Of a DNA stretch of 64,000 nt, positions 9,117-18,287 are shown piece after piece. Made by a program: the position numbers and the translations under genes. Each line of letters starts with the position of its first letter. Position 1 is the first letter of the stretch. The notes beneath the pieces are model-generated. The model did not search any database. It saw only the letters and a list, made by a program, of their open reading frames with translations, and was not told the origin of the DNA. Origin of the DNA: JAOSJT01 sp035362335 (GTDB lineage Bacteria; Bacteroidota; Ignavibacteria; SZUA-365); contig DAOSDL010000025.1 in the NCBI GenBank assembly GCA_035362335.1, positions 4,616 to 68,615 of the forward strand, given 5' to 3'.

Positions 9117-10541
9117 ATGGAACAACTCCTTACCGATACCTTGCGTACCGCGCCGATCACCGGGACGATCGCCCTTTCGCTGATCGTCATCATGGTCAAC
9201 GCGCTCAAGAAGAATCCGCTCGCCACCGAATACTGGGTGTCGCTTGTGGGCATCGCCGCCAACATCGTGTTCGCCGCCATGCTGTATCCCGACAGGGGCA
9301 CGGCATTCAATGGCATGGTGCTCACGGGTGGCTACGCCAGTGTGACATCCATCATGTTTTTGGTTGCGGCCGGACTGACCATTCTCTTCTCGCGGGCATA
9401 CATGGAGAAGATCGGGATGGCGTTCGGCGAATTCTTCCACCTGATCATTCTGGCCGTGGTGGGCATGATGACGCTCGCGGCCGCGACGGATCTCGTGGTC
9501 ACCTTTATCGGTCTGGAGCTGATGTCCGTGTCGCTGTACGCGCTTGCGGGAATGACGCGCAAGCAGCAGCGTTCGAATGAAGCCGCGCTGAAGTATTTCC
9601 TCCTCGGGGCCTTCGCCACGGGATTTTTCCTCTATGGCATCGCTCTGTTGTACGGCAGCACCGGCACGACAAACATTCTCGAAATCGCTCAGAATCTCAC
9701 GACGCTGAAGTCCGAGCCCCTGTTCCTCACGGGGGCCGGACTCCTGCTCGTCGGCTTCGCCTTCAAGGTCGGCGCCGTGCCCTTCCACATGTGGGTCCCC
9801 GACGTGTACGAAGGTTCGCCCACCATGGTCACGGCCTTCATGAGCACGGGAGCAAAAGCGGCGGCCTTCTCCGCGCTGATGCTGGTGTTCACCTCCACCT
9901 TCGATTTCACCGCCTCGGGTATCAACACTGTCGCGGCGGCTCTCGCTGTGGCCTCGATGGTGGTGGGCAATGTGGTGGCAATCAGCCAATCCAACATCAA
10001 GCGCATGCTTGCCTACTCGAGCATCGCACACGCGGGCTACATGCTGATCGGCGTCGCCGCGGGGACGGATTTCAGTGTGGCCGGTGTGCTGTTCTACCTG
10101 ATGTCGTATATCGTCACCAATATCGGCGCCTTCGGCATCATCGCGCTCATTGAGCGTGCCGATCAAAGCGGCACAGAGATTCAGGACTTTCATGGACTTT
10201 ACCGCCGCCACCCCCTGCTCGCCGCGCTGATGGCCCTGTTCATGTTTTCGCTCATTGGCCTTCCGCCGCTCGCGGGATTTTTCGGAAAATATTATATCTT
10301 CGTCTCCGCGGTCGAAAACGGTTACACCTGGCTCACCATCGTCGGTGTGCTGGCAAGCATGGTCTCGGTGTATTACTATCTCCGCGTCATTGTGGTGATG
10401 TTCTTTCAGGAGCGCGGCGACGAAGCCCCGGTATCCATTGGCGCAAGCGGCATTGCCGCGGTGTTGCTTTCGGCCGCGGGCGTGCTGGCCATCGGTGTGT
10501 TCCCCATGCTCGTACTCCAGTGGATGGGCGGCCTGTTCTAA
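9117..10541 (+). CDS. nuoN: NADH-quinone oxidoreductase subunit N
   Basis: 474-aa antiporter-like subunit that completes the distal proton channels of complex I. Motifs include FIGLELMSVSLYALAGM (channel glutamate), LVGFAFKVGAVPFHMWVPDVYEG (lysine helix) and SNIKRMLAYSSIAHAGYML. Length and order after nuoM are typical apart from the intervening antiporter gene. It ends the complex I cluster; 189 nt without a convincing gene follow. Confidence 0.96.
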   Translation: MEQLLTDTLRTAPITGTIALSLIVIMVNALKKNPLATEYWVSLVGIAANIVFAAMLYPDRGTAFNGMVLTGGYASVTSIMFLVAAGLTILFSRAYMEKIGMAFGEFFHLIILAVVGMMTLAAATDLVVTFIGLELMSVSLYALAGMTRKQQRSNEAALKYFLLGAFATGFFLYGIALLYGSTGTTNILEIAQNLTTLKSEPLFLTGAGLLLVGFAFKVGAVPFHMWVPDVYEGSPTMVTAFMSTGAKAAAFSALMLVFTSTFDFTASGINTVAAALAVASMVVGNVVAISQSNIKRMLAYSSIAHAGYMLIGVAAGTDFSVAGVLFYLMSYIVTNIGAFGIIALIERADQSGTEIQDFHGLYRRHPLLAALMALFMFSLIGLPPLAGFFGKYYIFVSAVENGYTWLTIVGVLASMVSVYYYLRVIVVMFFQERGDEAPVSIGASGIAAVLLSAAGVLAIGVFPMLVLQWMGGLF

Positions 10542-10730
10542 ACCGTGACATCGTGCAGGCGAAGCCGCGCGAACACAGTGCAACAACAATGACAGTTCCA
10601 TGGACACGCATGTCCGACATCTGTTCCGCAAGCGTCGTAGCAACAACGCTGCGCCGCATCGTATTCTCCCGCCACTCCTGACCTCTCGCCGTCCTTCTCC
10701 CGATTTCATCACATTTTACAGCACACCATC

Positions 10731-12305
10731 ATGTTACCAGTTCTGACCTCGGACGAAATGCGTTCGTGTGACACCGCCGCTGTCGAGCACTACGGCATAC
10801 CATCCATCGTGCTCATGGAGAATGCCGCACGGGGTGCCGTGGATGTGTTGGAGCGCGCGTTCGGTCCCGCCGCCGACGCATGGATTGTGATACTCTGTGG
10901 TAAAGGAAACAACGGCGGCGATGGCTACGCCATGGCACGGCATCTTATCAATCGCGGTGCCCGCGTGGACGTACTGACGCTCGCGCCCGACACGGCGATA
11001 GGCGGCGACGCGCGCGTGAATCTCGACATGCTTCATGCCATCGAGAAAGAGCAGCCCCGACTTCACGTGCGGCTCGCGGGAGGCAGTGCGCATCTCGAGG
11101 ATCTGTTGCTGCGCCGCCCGACCTGCGTGGTCGACGCGATGCTCGGTACGGGATTGACCACTCCGATAAAAGGCGACATCGCGGAAATCATCGAAGTACT
11201 CAATTCCTCCGACATCCCGGTGTTCGCCGTGGACATGCCCACGGGAATTGATGCGGAAACCGGCGAACTGCTGGGCTCGGCCGTGCGTGCACGCTGCACC
11301 GCCACCATGGGCGCACTGAAGCGCGGCTTGCTGCTGCGCAAAGGCCGCGAGCACGCGGGAAACGTGCATGTGGTGGATATCGGCATGCCCACCGAGGGCT
11401 TCATGCGGGATGCGACCACGACTTTCCTGCTCGATTATGCCGATGTGCGGAATTGGCTGCCCCGGCGCGCCTTCGACGTGCACAAATACCAACTGGGCAA
11501 TGTGTTTGTGCTCGCCGGTTCCATCGGTCTTACCGGCGCAGCGGCCATGGCCTCCGAAGCGGCGTTGCGCAGCGGCGCGGGCATCGTGCACCTCGGTATT
11601 CCGCAGGGACTCAACAGCATTCTCGAAACCAAGCTCACCGAGGTGATGACCGTGCCCTTCAAGGAGACCAGCGAAGGCACGCTCAGTCTCAACGACTTCG
11701 ACAGCATTCTCGAGCACATCAACGACTCGAGCATCGCCGTCATCGGCCCCGGAATTTCGCGGCATTATGAAACGCAAAATCTTGTACGCAAAGTCATCGA
11801 ACGCGCCAAAGCTCCCCTGCTCATCGACGCCGACGCGCTGTTCGCACTGGCCGGGCATCTCGACTTGCTGCAGCACTCGGATGTTGACATCATTCTCACG
11901 CCGCACGTCGGCGAGTTCTCCCGACTCGTTGTGCAATCCAAGGAAGAAATCGAGACCAAGCGCATCAGCATAGCGCAGACCTTTGCCATTGAATTCGGCG
12001 TCACGCTCGTGCTCAAAGGGGCGCCCACGGTGATCGCCACGAAGGACGGCACGGTGTACATCAATCCTACCGGCAATCCCGGCATGGCCACCGCAGGCGC
12101 GGGTGATGTGCTCAGCGGTATTATTGCGGGTCTGGCAGCACAGGGTAGTACTCCCGAACGCGCGGCCGCAATGGGCGTTTACCTGCATGGCATGGCGGGC
12201 GACCACGCAAAGGAGCGCGTGGGCGAATACGGACTGATTGCCGGCGACCTCATTCGTTCGTTCGCGGAAATTCTCAAGGACGTGACGCCGCGTGACAGTT
12301 TCTGA
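10731..12305 (+). CDS. nnrD: Bifunctional NAD(P)HX epimerase/dehydratase
   Basis: 524-aa fusion of two metabolite-repair enzymes. The N-terminal YjeF_N domain (about residues 1-215), with GKGNNGGDGYAMARHL and AMLGTG motifs, epimerises hydrated NAD(P)H. The C-terminal ribokinase-like domain (about 235-510), with TAGAGDVLSGIIAGL near the end, is the ATP/ADP-dependent dehydratase. The fused form is common in bacteria. It sits directly after the complex I genes, a plausible partner for NADH-rich metabolism, although no shared promoter can be shown. The following gene starts 14 nt before its end. Confidence 0.94.
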   Translation: MLPVLTSDEMRSCDTAAVEHYGIPSIVLMENAARGAVDVLERAFGPAADAWIVILCGKGNNGGDGYAMARHLINRGARVDVLTLAPDTAIGGDARVNLDMLHAIEKEQPRLHVRLAGGSAHLEDLLLRRPTCVVDAMLGTGLTTPIKGDIAEIIEVLNSSDIPVFAVDMPTGIDAETGELLGSAVRARCTATMGALKRGLLLRKGREHAGNVHVVDIGMPTEGFMRDATTTFLLDYADVRNWLPRRAFDVHKYQLGNVFVLAGSIGLTGAAAMASEAALRSGAGIVHLGIPQGLNSILETKLTEVMTVPFKETSEGTLSLNDFDSILEHINDSSIAVIGPGISRHYETQNLVRKVIERAKAPLLIDADALFALAGHLDLLQHSDVDIILTPHVGEFSRLVVQSKEEIETKRISIAQTFAIEFGVTLVLKGAPTVIATKDGTVYINPTGNPGMATAGAGDVLSGIIAGLAAQGSTPERAAAMGVYLHGMAGDHAKERVGEYGLIAGDLIRSFAEILKDVTPRDSF

Positions 12306-12741
12306 TCCACGTGCCACTCCCATAACGCGCTGGTCGGCATCACTCCCGGCGTTAGTGTGGGCTCTGCTGATTCTCGTACTGTTGTCTCTGCCCGGATCAT
12401 CGTTCCCGAGCGTGCGCATCTGGCAACCCGACAAAATCGCGCATGTGCTGCTCTTCGGTATGCAGACGCTCTTGCTGTGGTATGCGCTGGTTCTGCCATC
12501 GGAGCAAAACATCTGGAAATGGAAGGCGGCCTTGACCGCCTGGGCGGTCACGAGTGCATTCGGTGCATTGAGTGAAGTGTACCAGGATCTCGCCACATCG
12601 CGGATGATGGATCCCTGGGACATGCTGGCAAATGTGGCCGGTGCCACTATCGCATTGCTGGTCATGCGCGGCATCGGGGCTGCACGCTTGCTCTATCCGG
12701 CGCAGCTCCTGCTCGGACGCAACGCGCGCCGAATCCGTTGA
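12292..12741 (+). CDS. VanZ-like family membrane protein
   Basis: 149-aa protein starting with GTG inside the end of the NAD(P)HX repair gene. It has about four transmembrane segments and the VanZ-family pattern PDKIAHVLLFGMQTLLL followed by GALSEVYQ. VanZ-like proteins are small membrane proteins of mostly unknown role; the name comes from a teicoplanin-resistance accessory gene, but nothing here implies antibiotic resistance. The 14-nt overlap suggests translational coupling. Confidence 0.8.
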   Translation: MTVSDPRATPITRWSASLPALVWALLILVLLSLPGSSFPSVRIWQPDKIAHVLLFGMQTLLLWYALVLPSEQNIWKWKAALTAWAVTSAFGALSEVYQDLATSRMMDPWDMLANVAGATIALLVMRGIGAARLLYPAQLLLGRNARRIR

Positions 12742-12945
12742 AGTCCGGTGGAGGCGCCCCGCCTCACGTTCCACTCGCTGTTACTGCCAGACGCAGCGTT
12801 GCTACCGGCCCAGGCCTCCCACGGATTCCAACTGTATCGCGCCTGCGCCCAAGGCCCCGCCCCGGTGCAAGCGCAGCTTATTTAGAATTGGTCTTGATTC
12901 GTATCGAGCGAAGTGATATATTGTTTCATACCTTTCTGTGCACAA

Positions 12946-12980
12946 CAACACCGCCGTTCCGAACTGGAACGGCGGTGTTG
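12946..12980. terminator. Perfect 15-bp inverted repeat between convergent genes
   Basis: CAACACCGCCGTTCC (12946-12960), a 5-nt loop, then its exact reverse complement (12966-12980). It lies between the rightward VanZ-like gene and the leftward ychF. No long T-run follows on either strand (CTTTG on plus), so it is either a weak bidirectional terminator or another hairpin. The rest of 12742-13002 shows nothing recognisable. Confidence 0.55.
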
Positions 12981-13002
12981 CTTTGAACAATGGAATCCGC
13001 GA

Positions 13003-14085
13003 TCAGCCGTGGCGCACGGTCATCATATCGCCGTCGCGCACCACATACTCCTTGCCTTCGAGGCGCCACAAACCGGCGTCCTTGCAGGCCTGGATGGAAC
13101 CGAGGCGCACAAAATCATCGAAGTGCACAATCTCCGCACGGATGAAGCGGTTCATCAAATCGGTATGAATCGCTCCGGCCGCTTCGTGGGCCGGTGTGTT
13201 GCGGCGAATGGTCCATGCGCGGCATTCATCCTCGCCAAAAGTGAGAAAGGCGATCAGTCCGAGCATGTCGTAGGCAGAGCGGATGATGCGTGTGAGCGCC
13301 GATTCCTCAAGCCCGTAATCCTTCATGAATTCGCTGGCCTCCTCGTCGCTGAGTTGCGCAAGCTCCATCTCGATCTTTCCCGCGAAGGCATCGACGGACA
13401 TTCCCATCGAGCGCACCTGTGCCTGCATGTCCGCCACGAGCGTTTGCATGCTCCCGACCTGCGCCTCCTCGAGGTTCAGGACAACGAGCACCGGTTTCAA
13501 ACTCAGGAACTGATATCCTTTGATCTGCGCGCGATCATTGGCATCGAGATCGAGAGTACGCAGCGGTTTACCATCTTCCAATGTCTGCTGAAAGCGCTCG
13601 AGAATGCGCAATTCATGCTTGGACTTGTCGTCGGGCGCCTTGAGGACCTGTTTGCGCAATTTTTCCAGACGTGTCTCGATCATCGCGAGATCGGAGAGCA
13701 CGAATTCGGCCTCAAGAATGTTGATGTCGCGCATCGCGTCGATGGAACCCTCGGGATGCGGGTAGAGCGGATCGTCGAAGAGGCGCACCACGTGAATCAG
13801 TGCGTCGTTGGTTTTCACGCCACCGAGAAAGGCCCCGGTGAATTGCGTCGAACTGTGGTCGCCTTTTTTCAGACCCACCACATCCACAAATTCCACCGAG
13901 GTGTACACGAGCTTTTTCGGGTTGAACATATCACCCAGCTTGTCCACACGCGCATCGGGCACTTTCACCACGGCGAGATTGGTCTGTTGCCGCGCGAGCG
14001 CCGCGTCATCAAGATGCGTACGCGTCATGGTTTGAAAGAGCGTTGATTTGCCGCAGTATGGAAGTCCGACGATACCGATTTGCAT
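13003..14085 (-). CDS. ychF: Redox-regulated ATPase YchF (OBG family)
   Basis: 360-aa universally conserved P-loop ATPase. The P-loop is GLPYCGKST (residues 6-14), the switch region is VDVVGLKKG, and the NLEE motif in place of NKxD explains ATP rather than GTP preference in this family. A helical insertion (about 125-200) and a C-terminal TGS domain (about 275-360, with TIRRNTPAHEAAGAIHTD) are present. YchF binds ribosomes and takes part in stress responses. The start at 14085 gives MQIGIVGLP and is preceded by AGGA at about 8 nt; nine further in-frame codons upstream are not conserved. Confidence 0.93.
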   Translation of the reverse strand: MQIGIVGLPYCGKSTLFQTMTRTHLDDAALARQQTNLAVVKVPDARVDKLGDMFNPKKLVYTSVEFVDVVGLKKGDHSSTQFTGAFLGGVKTNDALIHVVRLFDDPLYPHPEGSIDAMRDINILEAEFVLSDLAMIETRLEKLRKQVLKAPDDKSKHELRILERFQQTLEDGKPLRTLDLDANDRAQIKGYQFLSLKPVLVVLNLEEAQVGSMQTLVADMQAQVRSMGMSVDAFAGKIEMELAQLSDEEASEFMKDYGLEESALTRIIRSAYDMLGLIAFLTFGEDECRAWTIRRNTPAHEAAGAIHTDLMNRFIRAEIVHFDDFVRLGSIQACKDAGLWRLEGKEYVVRDGDMMTVRHG

Positions 14086-14216
14086 GATGTGATCCTGAAT
14101 AAGAACAGACAATCTTCAAGATACGGCCTGCGGTCCCGGAATGAAAGAGCTATGCTCCGGTCGTCGCAGCACGGTTCATCCATTTTCTCGGAGAGGAGCA
14201 TGGAATCGCAGCGCTG

Positions 14217-15527
14217 TCAGCGCAGTTGGAACATCTCGATGTCACCGGCCCAGCCCTTCACGCGCACCGCGCCCAGCGATCGCACCATGTTCCACGATTC
14301 GTCCCCGGCAAGGCCTGCGCGATGCCAGGTTTCGGCCGAGGCCAGCACGCTCGAAGAGTACTCCTTGTTCAATTGCTCGATGCGCGAGGCAATGATCACA
14401 GCCGCGCCGGTGATGGAGTACAGCCGCCGGGAAGCCGCGCCGATATTGCCTGTCACCGCCTCACCGCTGTGAATGCCGATGCCGATGCGCGTGGGGGGGA
14501 TCGCTCCGTCCAGCGACATGCGGGCGACAATGTCATTGAGCTCCACCGCGGCCAGTATTGCCCGACGAGCATGATCTTCCATCGGCAGGGGTGCGCCGAA
14601 GGTGGTCATGAATCCATCGCCGAGGAATTGGTTGATGATGCCCCCATGCTTGTCTATCACCGCGATCATGCGGTCGAAGAGTCGATTGAGATACTCCACC
14701 ACTTCCTCCGCACTGTGCCGCTCGGCAAAAGGAGTGAAATCGCGGATATCCACAAACATCACCGTCAGCTGCCGCGTCACACCCCGGGCGTGATCGGGAT
14801 GCGTGAGGAGTTCATTCGCCACCGGTTCCGACACCTGCTGTCCGAACAACTGAATCAACGCGGTTCGCTCGTCCATGCTCCGCAGCATGCGTCCGATGCG
14901 TCGTTTGATTTGCCGTGCTATCACCGCCGCCGCCACACCGCCGCCGAGCAACAGCATGGAGCGCGCAAACAACAGCCCCGGGGCGTTGAGCAGGGCGACC
15001 GCCTCGTTCGTCTCGCTGCTGGCGGTGAGATACAGGCCGAGCACGAGATACTCGGCCGCGGCCAGCGCTCCGCTCAGCAAGGACAGGGCGACACTGAGCC
15101 GCAACGTGGAAACGATGATGAACAGGAAATACATCGCATAGAACGGCGAAACCAACGCCAGCGAACTGTGCACCGCATCGCTGAAGAGGTAAATGCCCAC
15201 ACTCGGGACGGTGATCTCGACCACGGTGTTCAGGTAGCGCGCCGGCTCGGGCAGCCGGCGACCCAGACGGGAAAGGAAACGGAAACCGAAACTGATGGCG
15301 AACTCGTACGCGGCCACCGCCAGGAACAACACGACAATGGATTGACGCAGTTCATTGCTTTGCAAAATCCGCAGATACGCTTCCGGCAGTACCGAGGATA
15401 CAAGCAGGAAGAGCACCGCGGCAACGGAGAACAACACCGCGAGAATCAGCGCGCGCAATCGCTCGCTGCGCGCAGTTTCCAGCGACAGCGCGTCGGCGCG
15501 TTTCCAGATGCGGTCAGCGAGATCCAT
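14217..15527 (-). CDS. Membrane-bound class III adenylate/guanylate cyclase-domain protein
   Basis: 436-aa protein with about six N-terminal transmembrane helices (residues 25-205), a linker, and a class III cyclase homology domain (about 255-430). Both metal-binding aspartates are visible (MFVDIRDFTPF and QFLGDGFMTTFG), as are GNIGAASRRLYSITG and the conserved arginine in IASRIEQ. Three residues usually tied to catalysis and purine binding differ: the lysine before GD is glutamine (NQFLGD), and the G-D-x-V-N motif reads GAAVI, losing Asp and Asn. A subfamily with this pattern is known, so the product may not be cAMP. It overlaps the 3' end of the YgiQ-type gene by 14 nt. Confidence 0.85.
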   Translation of the reverse strand: MDLADRIWKRADALSLETARSERLRALILAVLFSVAAVLFLLVSSVLPEAYLRILQSNELRQSIVVLFLAVAAYEFAISFGFRFLSRLGRRLPEPARYLNTVVEITVPSVGIYLFSDAVHSSLALVSPFYAMYFLFIIVSTLRLSVALSLLSGALAAAEYLVLGLYLTASSETNEAVALLNAPGLLFARSMLLLGGGVAAAVIARQIKRRIGRMLRSMDERTALIQLFGQQVSEPVANELLTHPDHARGVTRQLTVMFVDIRDFTPFAERHSAEEVVEYLNRLFDRMIAVIDKHGGIINQFLGDGFMTTFGAPLPMEDHARRAILAAVELNDIVARMSLDGAIPPTRIGIGIHSGEAVTGNIGAASRRLYSITGAAVIIASRIEQLNKEYSSSVLASAETWHRAGLAGDESWNMVRSLGAVRVKGWAGDIEMFQLR

Positions 15528-17241
15528 GACCGCGTGCGCCCGTTGTCTTGCCGGGAGATGTTCCCAGTACGCTTTCCTTCTGCGCGCGCTTGCCTTTCAA
15601 GCCGCGCTCCACGAACAGTGTTTCGCCGGTGAAAGGATTGCGTCCGGTGTGGTACATCACCGATGCCCAGGTCGAGGGTGTGGGAGTGAACACCTGCACG
15701 TGCTCGGCATCGATGCGCGCCTCCTCGGCGATACGTTTCCGCAGGTGTCGCATTTCCTCCTCGCCACAGCCCGGATAGGCGGCGATGAAATAATAGGACA
15801 ACTGTTGCTTTTTCCCCGCTGCACGTGTCAGTGTGAAGAAGCGCTTGCGAAAATCGAGCACGTCGTCGAACGAGCCCTTCCCCATCAGCGCGAGAATGCC
15901 GTCGTCCGCATGCTCGGGCGCGAGGCGCAGTTGACCAGATACGTGATGTTCCACAAGCGCGCGTAAAAATTCCTCACCGCAGTGCGTGTCGCTCATGACG
16001 AGATCGTGCCGTATGCCGCTTGCCACAAACACATGCCGCACCTCGGGCAAAGCGCGAATACGGCCGAGCAGACGCGTGTAGCGCGAGTGATCAACCGGCA
16101 TGCTCACGCACAACGTGGGAAACATGCAGCGCTGGTCGCGGCAGGCGCCGGAACGCAGCTTCTTCGCGCATTCATAGCCGTACATGTTCGCCGTGGGTCC
16201 TCCCACATCGGGAATCACACCGCGGAACGCCGGATGTGCGGCGAAACGCCCGGCCTCGCGCAGCACCGATTCCTCGCTGCGCCAGCGCACCGTCCGACCT
16301 TCATGCACCGCGATGGCGCAAAAGTTGCACTCGCCATAGCAGCCGCGATGCGTTTGCAGCGAAAAGCGTATCGTATCGAGCGCGCGCAACGCTCCTTCGC
16401 GCCGGTACCGCGGATGCGCGTCGCGTTCGAAAGGCAACGCGTACACACGGTCCAACTCATCCTGGGATTCGTACGCGGCGGGCGGGTGATGCCGCAGCCA
16501 GCGATCGCCATGCCGCTGTTGCAGACCTTTGGCGCTGCGGGGATCGAGGTTGTCGTAAAACAGGCGAAACATTTCCGTGAACGCCGTGGCATCGTGACGC
16601 ACGTCCTCGTAGGCGGGCAGGGTGATGTACTCCGCATGTGCTTCCCGCGCGATCACGCATGTACCGGCGAGATCGTCAACGGGAGCCCCCTCGCGCAAGC
16701 GGCGCGCAAGGCCCAGCACCGTTCCCTCGCCCATGCCATACACCAGGATGTCGGCCTTCGCATCGAAGAGCAGTGAACGACGGACTGCATCGTCCCAGTA
16801 ATCGTAATGGGCGATGCGGCGCAAGCTCGCCTCGATGCCGCCGAGGACAATGGGGCGTTTATCCACGCCGAAGCGCCGGATGAGATTCGCATACACAATG
16901 CATGCTCGATCGGGACGACGTGTGTTCTCGCCTCCCGGCGTATAGTCGTCGCTCCGTCGCTTCTTCATCAGTGCGGTGTAATTCGCCACCATCGAATCGA
17001 CGCTGCCCGCGCTCACTCCCCAGAACAGGCGCGGCTCGCCCAGTCTGAGAATGTCCTCGGCCGTGTCGCTTCGCGGCTGCGCCACGATACCCACCGTGAA
17101 TCCCGCCGCCTGCAGCACACGTCCCACCACGGCCACTCCGATATGCGGAGCGTCGATGTACGCATCGCCGCTCACGAGAATGACGTCGCAGCGATCGATG
17201 CCCTGCACACGCATTTCTTCGGGAGTCATGGGGAGAAACAT
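15514..17241 (-). CDS. YgiQ family radical SAM protein
   Basis: 575-aa iron-sulfur radical SAM protein with an N-terminal UPF0313 domain (VSGDAYIDAPHIGVAVVGR) and the cluster motif CYGECNFC binding the [4Fe-4S] cluster that cleaves S-adenosylmethionine. YgiQ proteins are widespread and their substrate is unknown. The start chosen, MFLPMTPEEM at 17241, lies 2 nt after the aldolase stop codon; a longer open frame enters that gene and is not conserved. The C-terminus after TLFVERGLKGKRAQKE is a short basic tail. Confidence 0.9.
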   Translation of the reverse strand: MFLPMTPEEMRVQGIDRCDVILVSGDAYIDAPHIGVAVVGRVLQAAGFTVGIVAQPRSDTAEDILRLGEPRLFWGVSAGSVDSMVANYTALMKKRRSDDYTPGGENTRRPDRACIVYANLIRRFGVDKRPIVLGGIEASLRRIAHYDYWDDAVRRSLLFDAKADILVYGMGEGTVLGLARRLREGAPVDDLAGTCVIAREAHAEYITLPAYEDVRHDATAFTEMFRLFYDNLDPRSAKGLQQRHGDRWLRHHPPAAYESQDELDRVYALPFERDAHPRYRREGALRALDTIRFSLQTHRGCYGECNFCAIAVHEGRTVRWRSEESVLREAGRFAAHPAFRGVIPDVGGPTANMYGYECAKKLRSGACRDQRCMFPTLCVSMPVDHSRYTRLLGRIRALPEVRHVFVASGIRHDLVMSDTHCGEEFLRALVEHHVSGQLRLAPEHADDGILALMGKGSFDDVLDFRKRFFTLTRAAGKKQQLSYYFIAAYPGCGEEEMRHLRKRIAEEARIDAEHVQVFTPTPSTWASVMYHTGRNPFTGETLFVERGLKGKRAQKESVLGTSPGKTTGARGHGSR

Positions 17242-17243
17242 GT

Positions 17244-17894
17244 TTACTCCCCGCTCGCGCTCTGTCGACCGTAGTCGCGGAATTTCACCAGCACGCGCTC
17301 CATTTCCTCCGCGTCCAGCAGCACCGGTGTGCCGATGCATCGGGCCTGATAGTACACGCGCGCCACCAATTCGATTTCCTCCGCCACGGCGAAGGCCCGC
17401 GCGAGCGTATCGCCCACGGCCAGCACTCCGTGATTGGCAAGCAGCACCGCTCCCCCATCACCCAGAGTGTCCACCGCGGCGGCGGCGAGTTCCTCCGTGC
17501 CATACGTGGCGTAGGGCGCGACTGGCACGCAGTGTCCCGCGAAACCCACCAGATAGTGCACGGCCGGAATGGCCTCGCGCAGACAGGCGAAGGTTGTGGC
17601 ATAGGGCGAATGCGTATGGACAATGGCGCGCACATCTTCGCGACGACGATACACCGCGGCATGCATCGCGGCTTCACTGGATGCACGACGCGTTCCCTCC
17701 AGCACTGATCCTTCAATCCCCAGCAGTACCACATCCTCAGACGTCACGTGGTCGTAGGTCATGCCACTCGGACTGATCAGCATCCCTTCTCCGACCCGCA
17801 CACTGATATTGCCGCCCGATCCGGTGGTCAGTCCCGCCGCGAGCATTGCCCGCAACATCCCCACGATCTCCTTCCGCATTTCCTCATGGCGCAT
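17244..17894 (-). CDS. Class II aldolase/adducin family protein
   Basis: 216-aa protein of the L-fuculose-phosphate aldolase/L-ribulose-phosphate epimerase fold. TTGSGGNISVR binds the phosphate, SEAAMHAAVY carries the catalytic glutamate, and the zinc histidines are in HTHSPYA and NHGVLAVG. It probably cleaves or isomerises a sugar phosphate; the substrate cannot be told. The frame is open for more than 100 codons upstream, but that part is the dispersed repeat at 17985-18265. The start is therefore placed at MRHEEMRKEI (17894), giving the usual family length; another ATG is at 17972. Confidence 0.85.
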   Translation of the reverse strand: MRHEEMRKEIVGMLRAMLAAGLTTGSGGNISVRVGEGMLISPSGMTYDHVTSEDVVLLGIEGSVLEGTRRASSEAAMHAAVYRRREDVRAIVHTHSPYATTFACLREAIPAVHYLVGFAGHCVPVAPYATYGTEELAAAAVDTLGDGGAVLLANHGVLAVGDTLARAFAVAEEIELVARVYYQARCIGTPVLLDAEEMERVLVKFRDYGRQSASGE

Positions 17895-17984
17895 CGCGCA
17901 GTCCGCTTCATGCAATGAAACATGATCAAAGATAGTCAATTCTCGACGCAGGAGAGGAGCGGTGACCGGCATCTCCGCGGAATC

Positions 17985-18265
17985 CACAATCGAGGAGTGT
18001 AAGGAGGTGGTGAGAGTAAGGAGGGGTTTCGCTGGCACGGAGTACCCGGAGCGCTTCGCGGGAACACAGAGTACCCGGAGCGCTTCGCGAACACGGAGGG
18101 CACGGGGGGATCTCGGCTTTGCGTCTCTGTGTCCTCGCGTTGACTCGAATATCGCGGAGCGCAGGATTTGAGCGGGAAGCGCCCTCAACCCTTCCTCTCC
18201 GCTCTCTTCGCTCTCTTTCATCTCTTCAAATGTATCCCGAACTCAGCTGGCGGCAGGATTCGAGA
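17985..18265. repeat. Dispersed intergenic repeat, copy A
   Basis: About 280 bp between the aldolase and helicase genes. It is clearly similar, in inverted orientation, to 63405-63690; both share the segment GGGATACATTTGAAGAGATG and the following GAGAGCGGAGAGGA stretch on the matching strand. Inside are 27-nt units of the form AACACAGAGTACCCGGAGCG-CTTCGCG (18034-18060 and 18063-18089). The frames are open, which creates false N-terminal extensions of neighbouring genes. No transposase, tRNA or repeat-protein gene is associated with it. Confidence 0.8.
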
Positions 18266-18287
18266 TGGAAGCACCCAGGTGAAGCAC

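Noticed and set aside
10734..12674. A 646-codon open frame on the minus strand opposite the NAD(P)HX repair gene
   Set aside because: It is the antisense shadow of a clear two-domain enzyme; the translated sequence is rich in His/Arg with no domain, as expected from GC-rich third positions.
14226..15632. A 468-codon plus-strand open frame opposite the cyclase-domain gene
   Set aside because: Antisense shadow; the minus-strand gene has transmembrane helices and a recognisable catalytic domain.
18034..18089. Possible CRISPR or short-repeat array
   Set aside because: The 27-nt units are adjacent with no unique spacers, are degenerate, and no cas genes are present.
17895..18221. N-terminal extension of about 110 residues on the aldolase
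   Set aside because: The extension is translated repeat DNA shared with 63.4-63.7 kb; the family starts near 17894.
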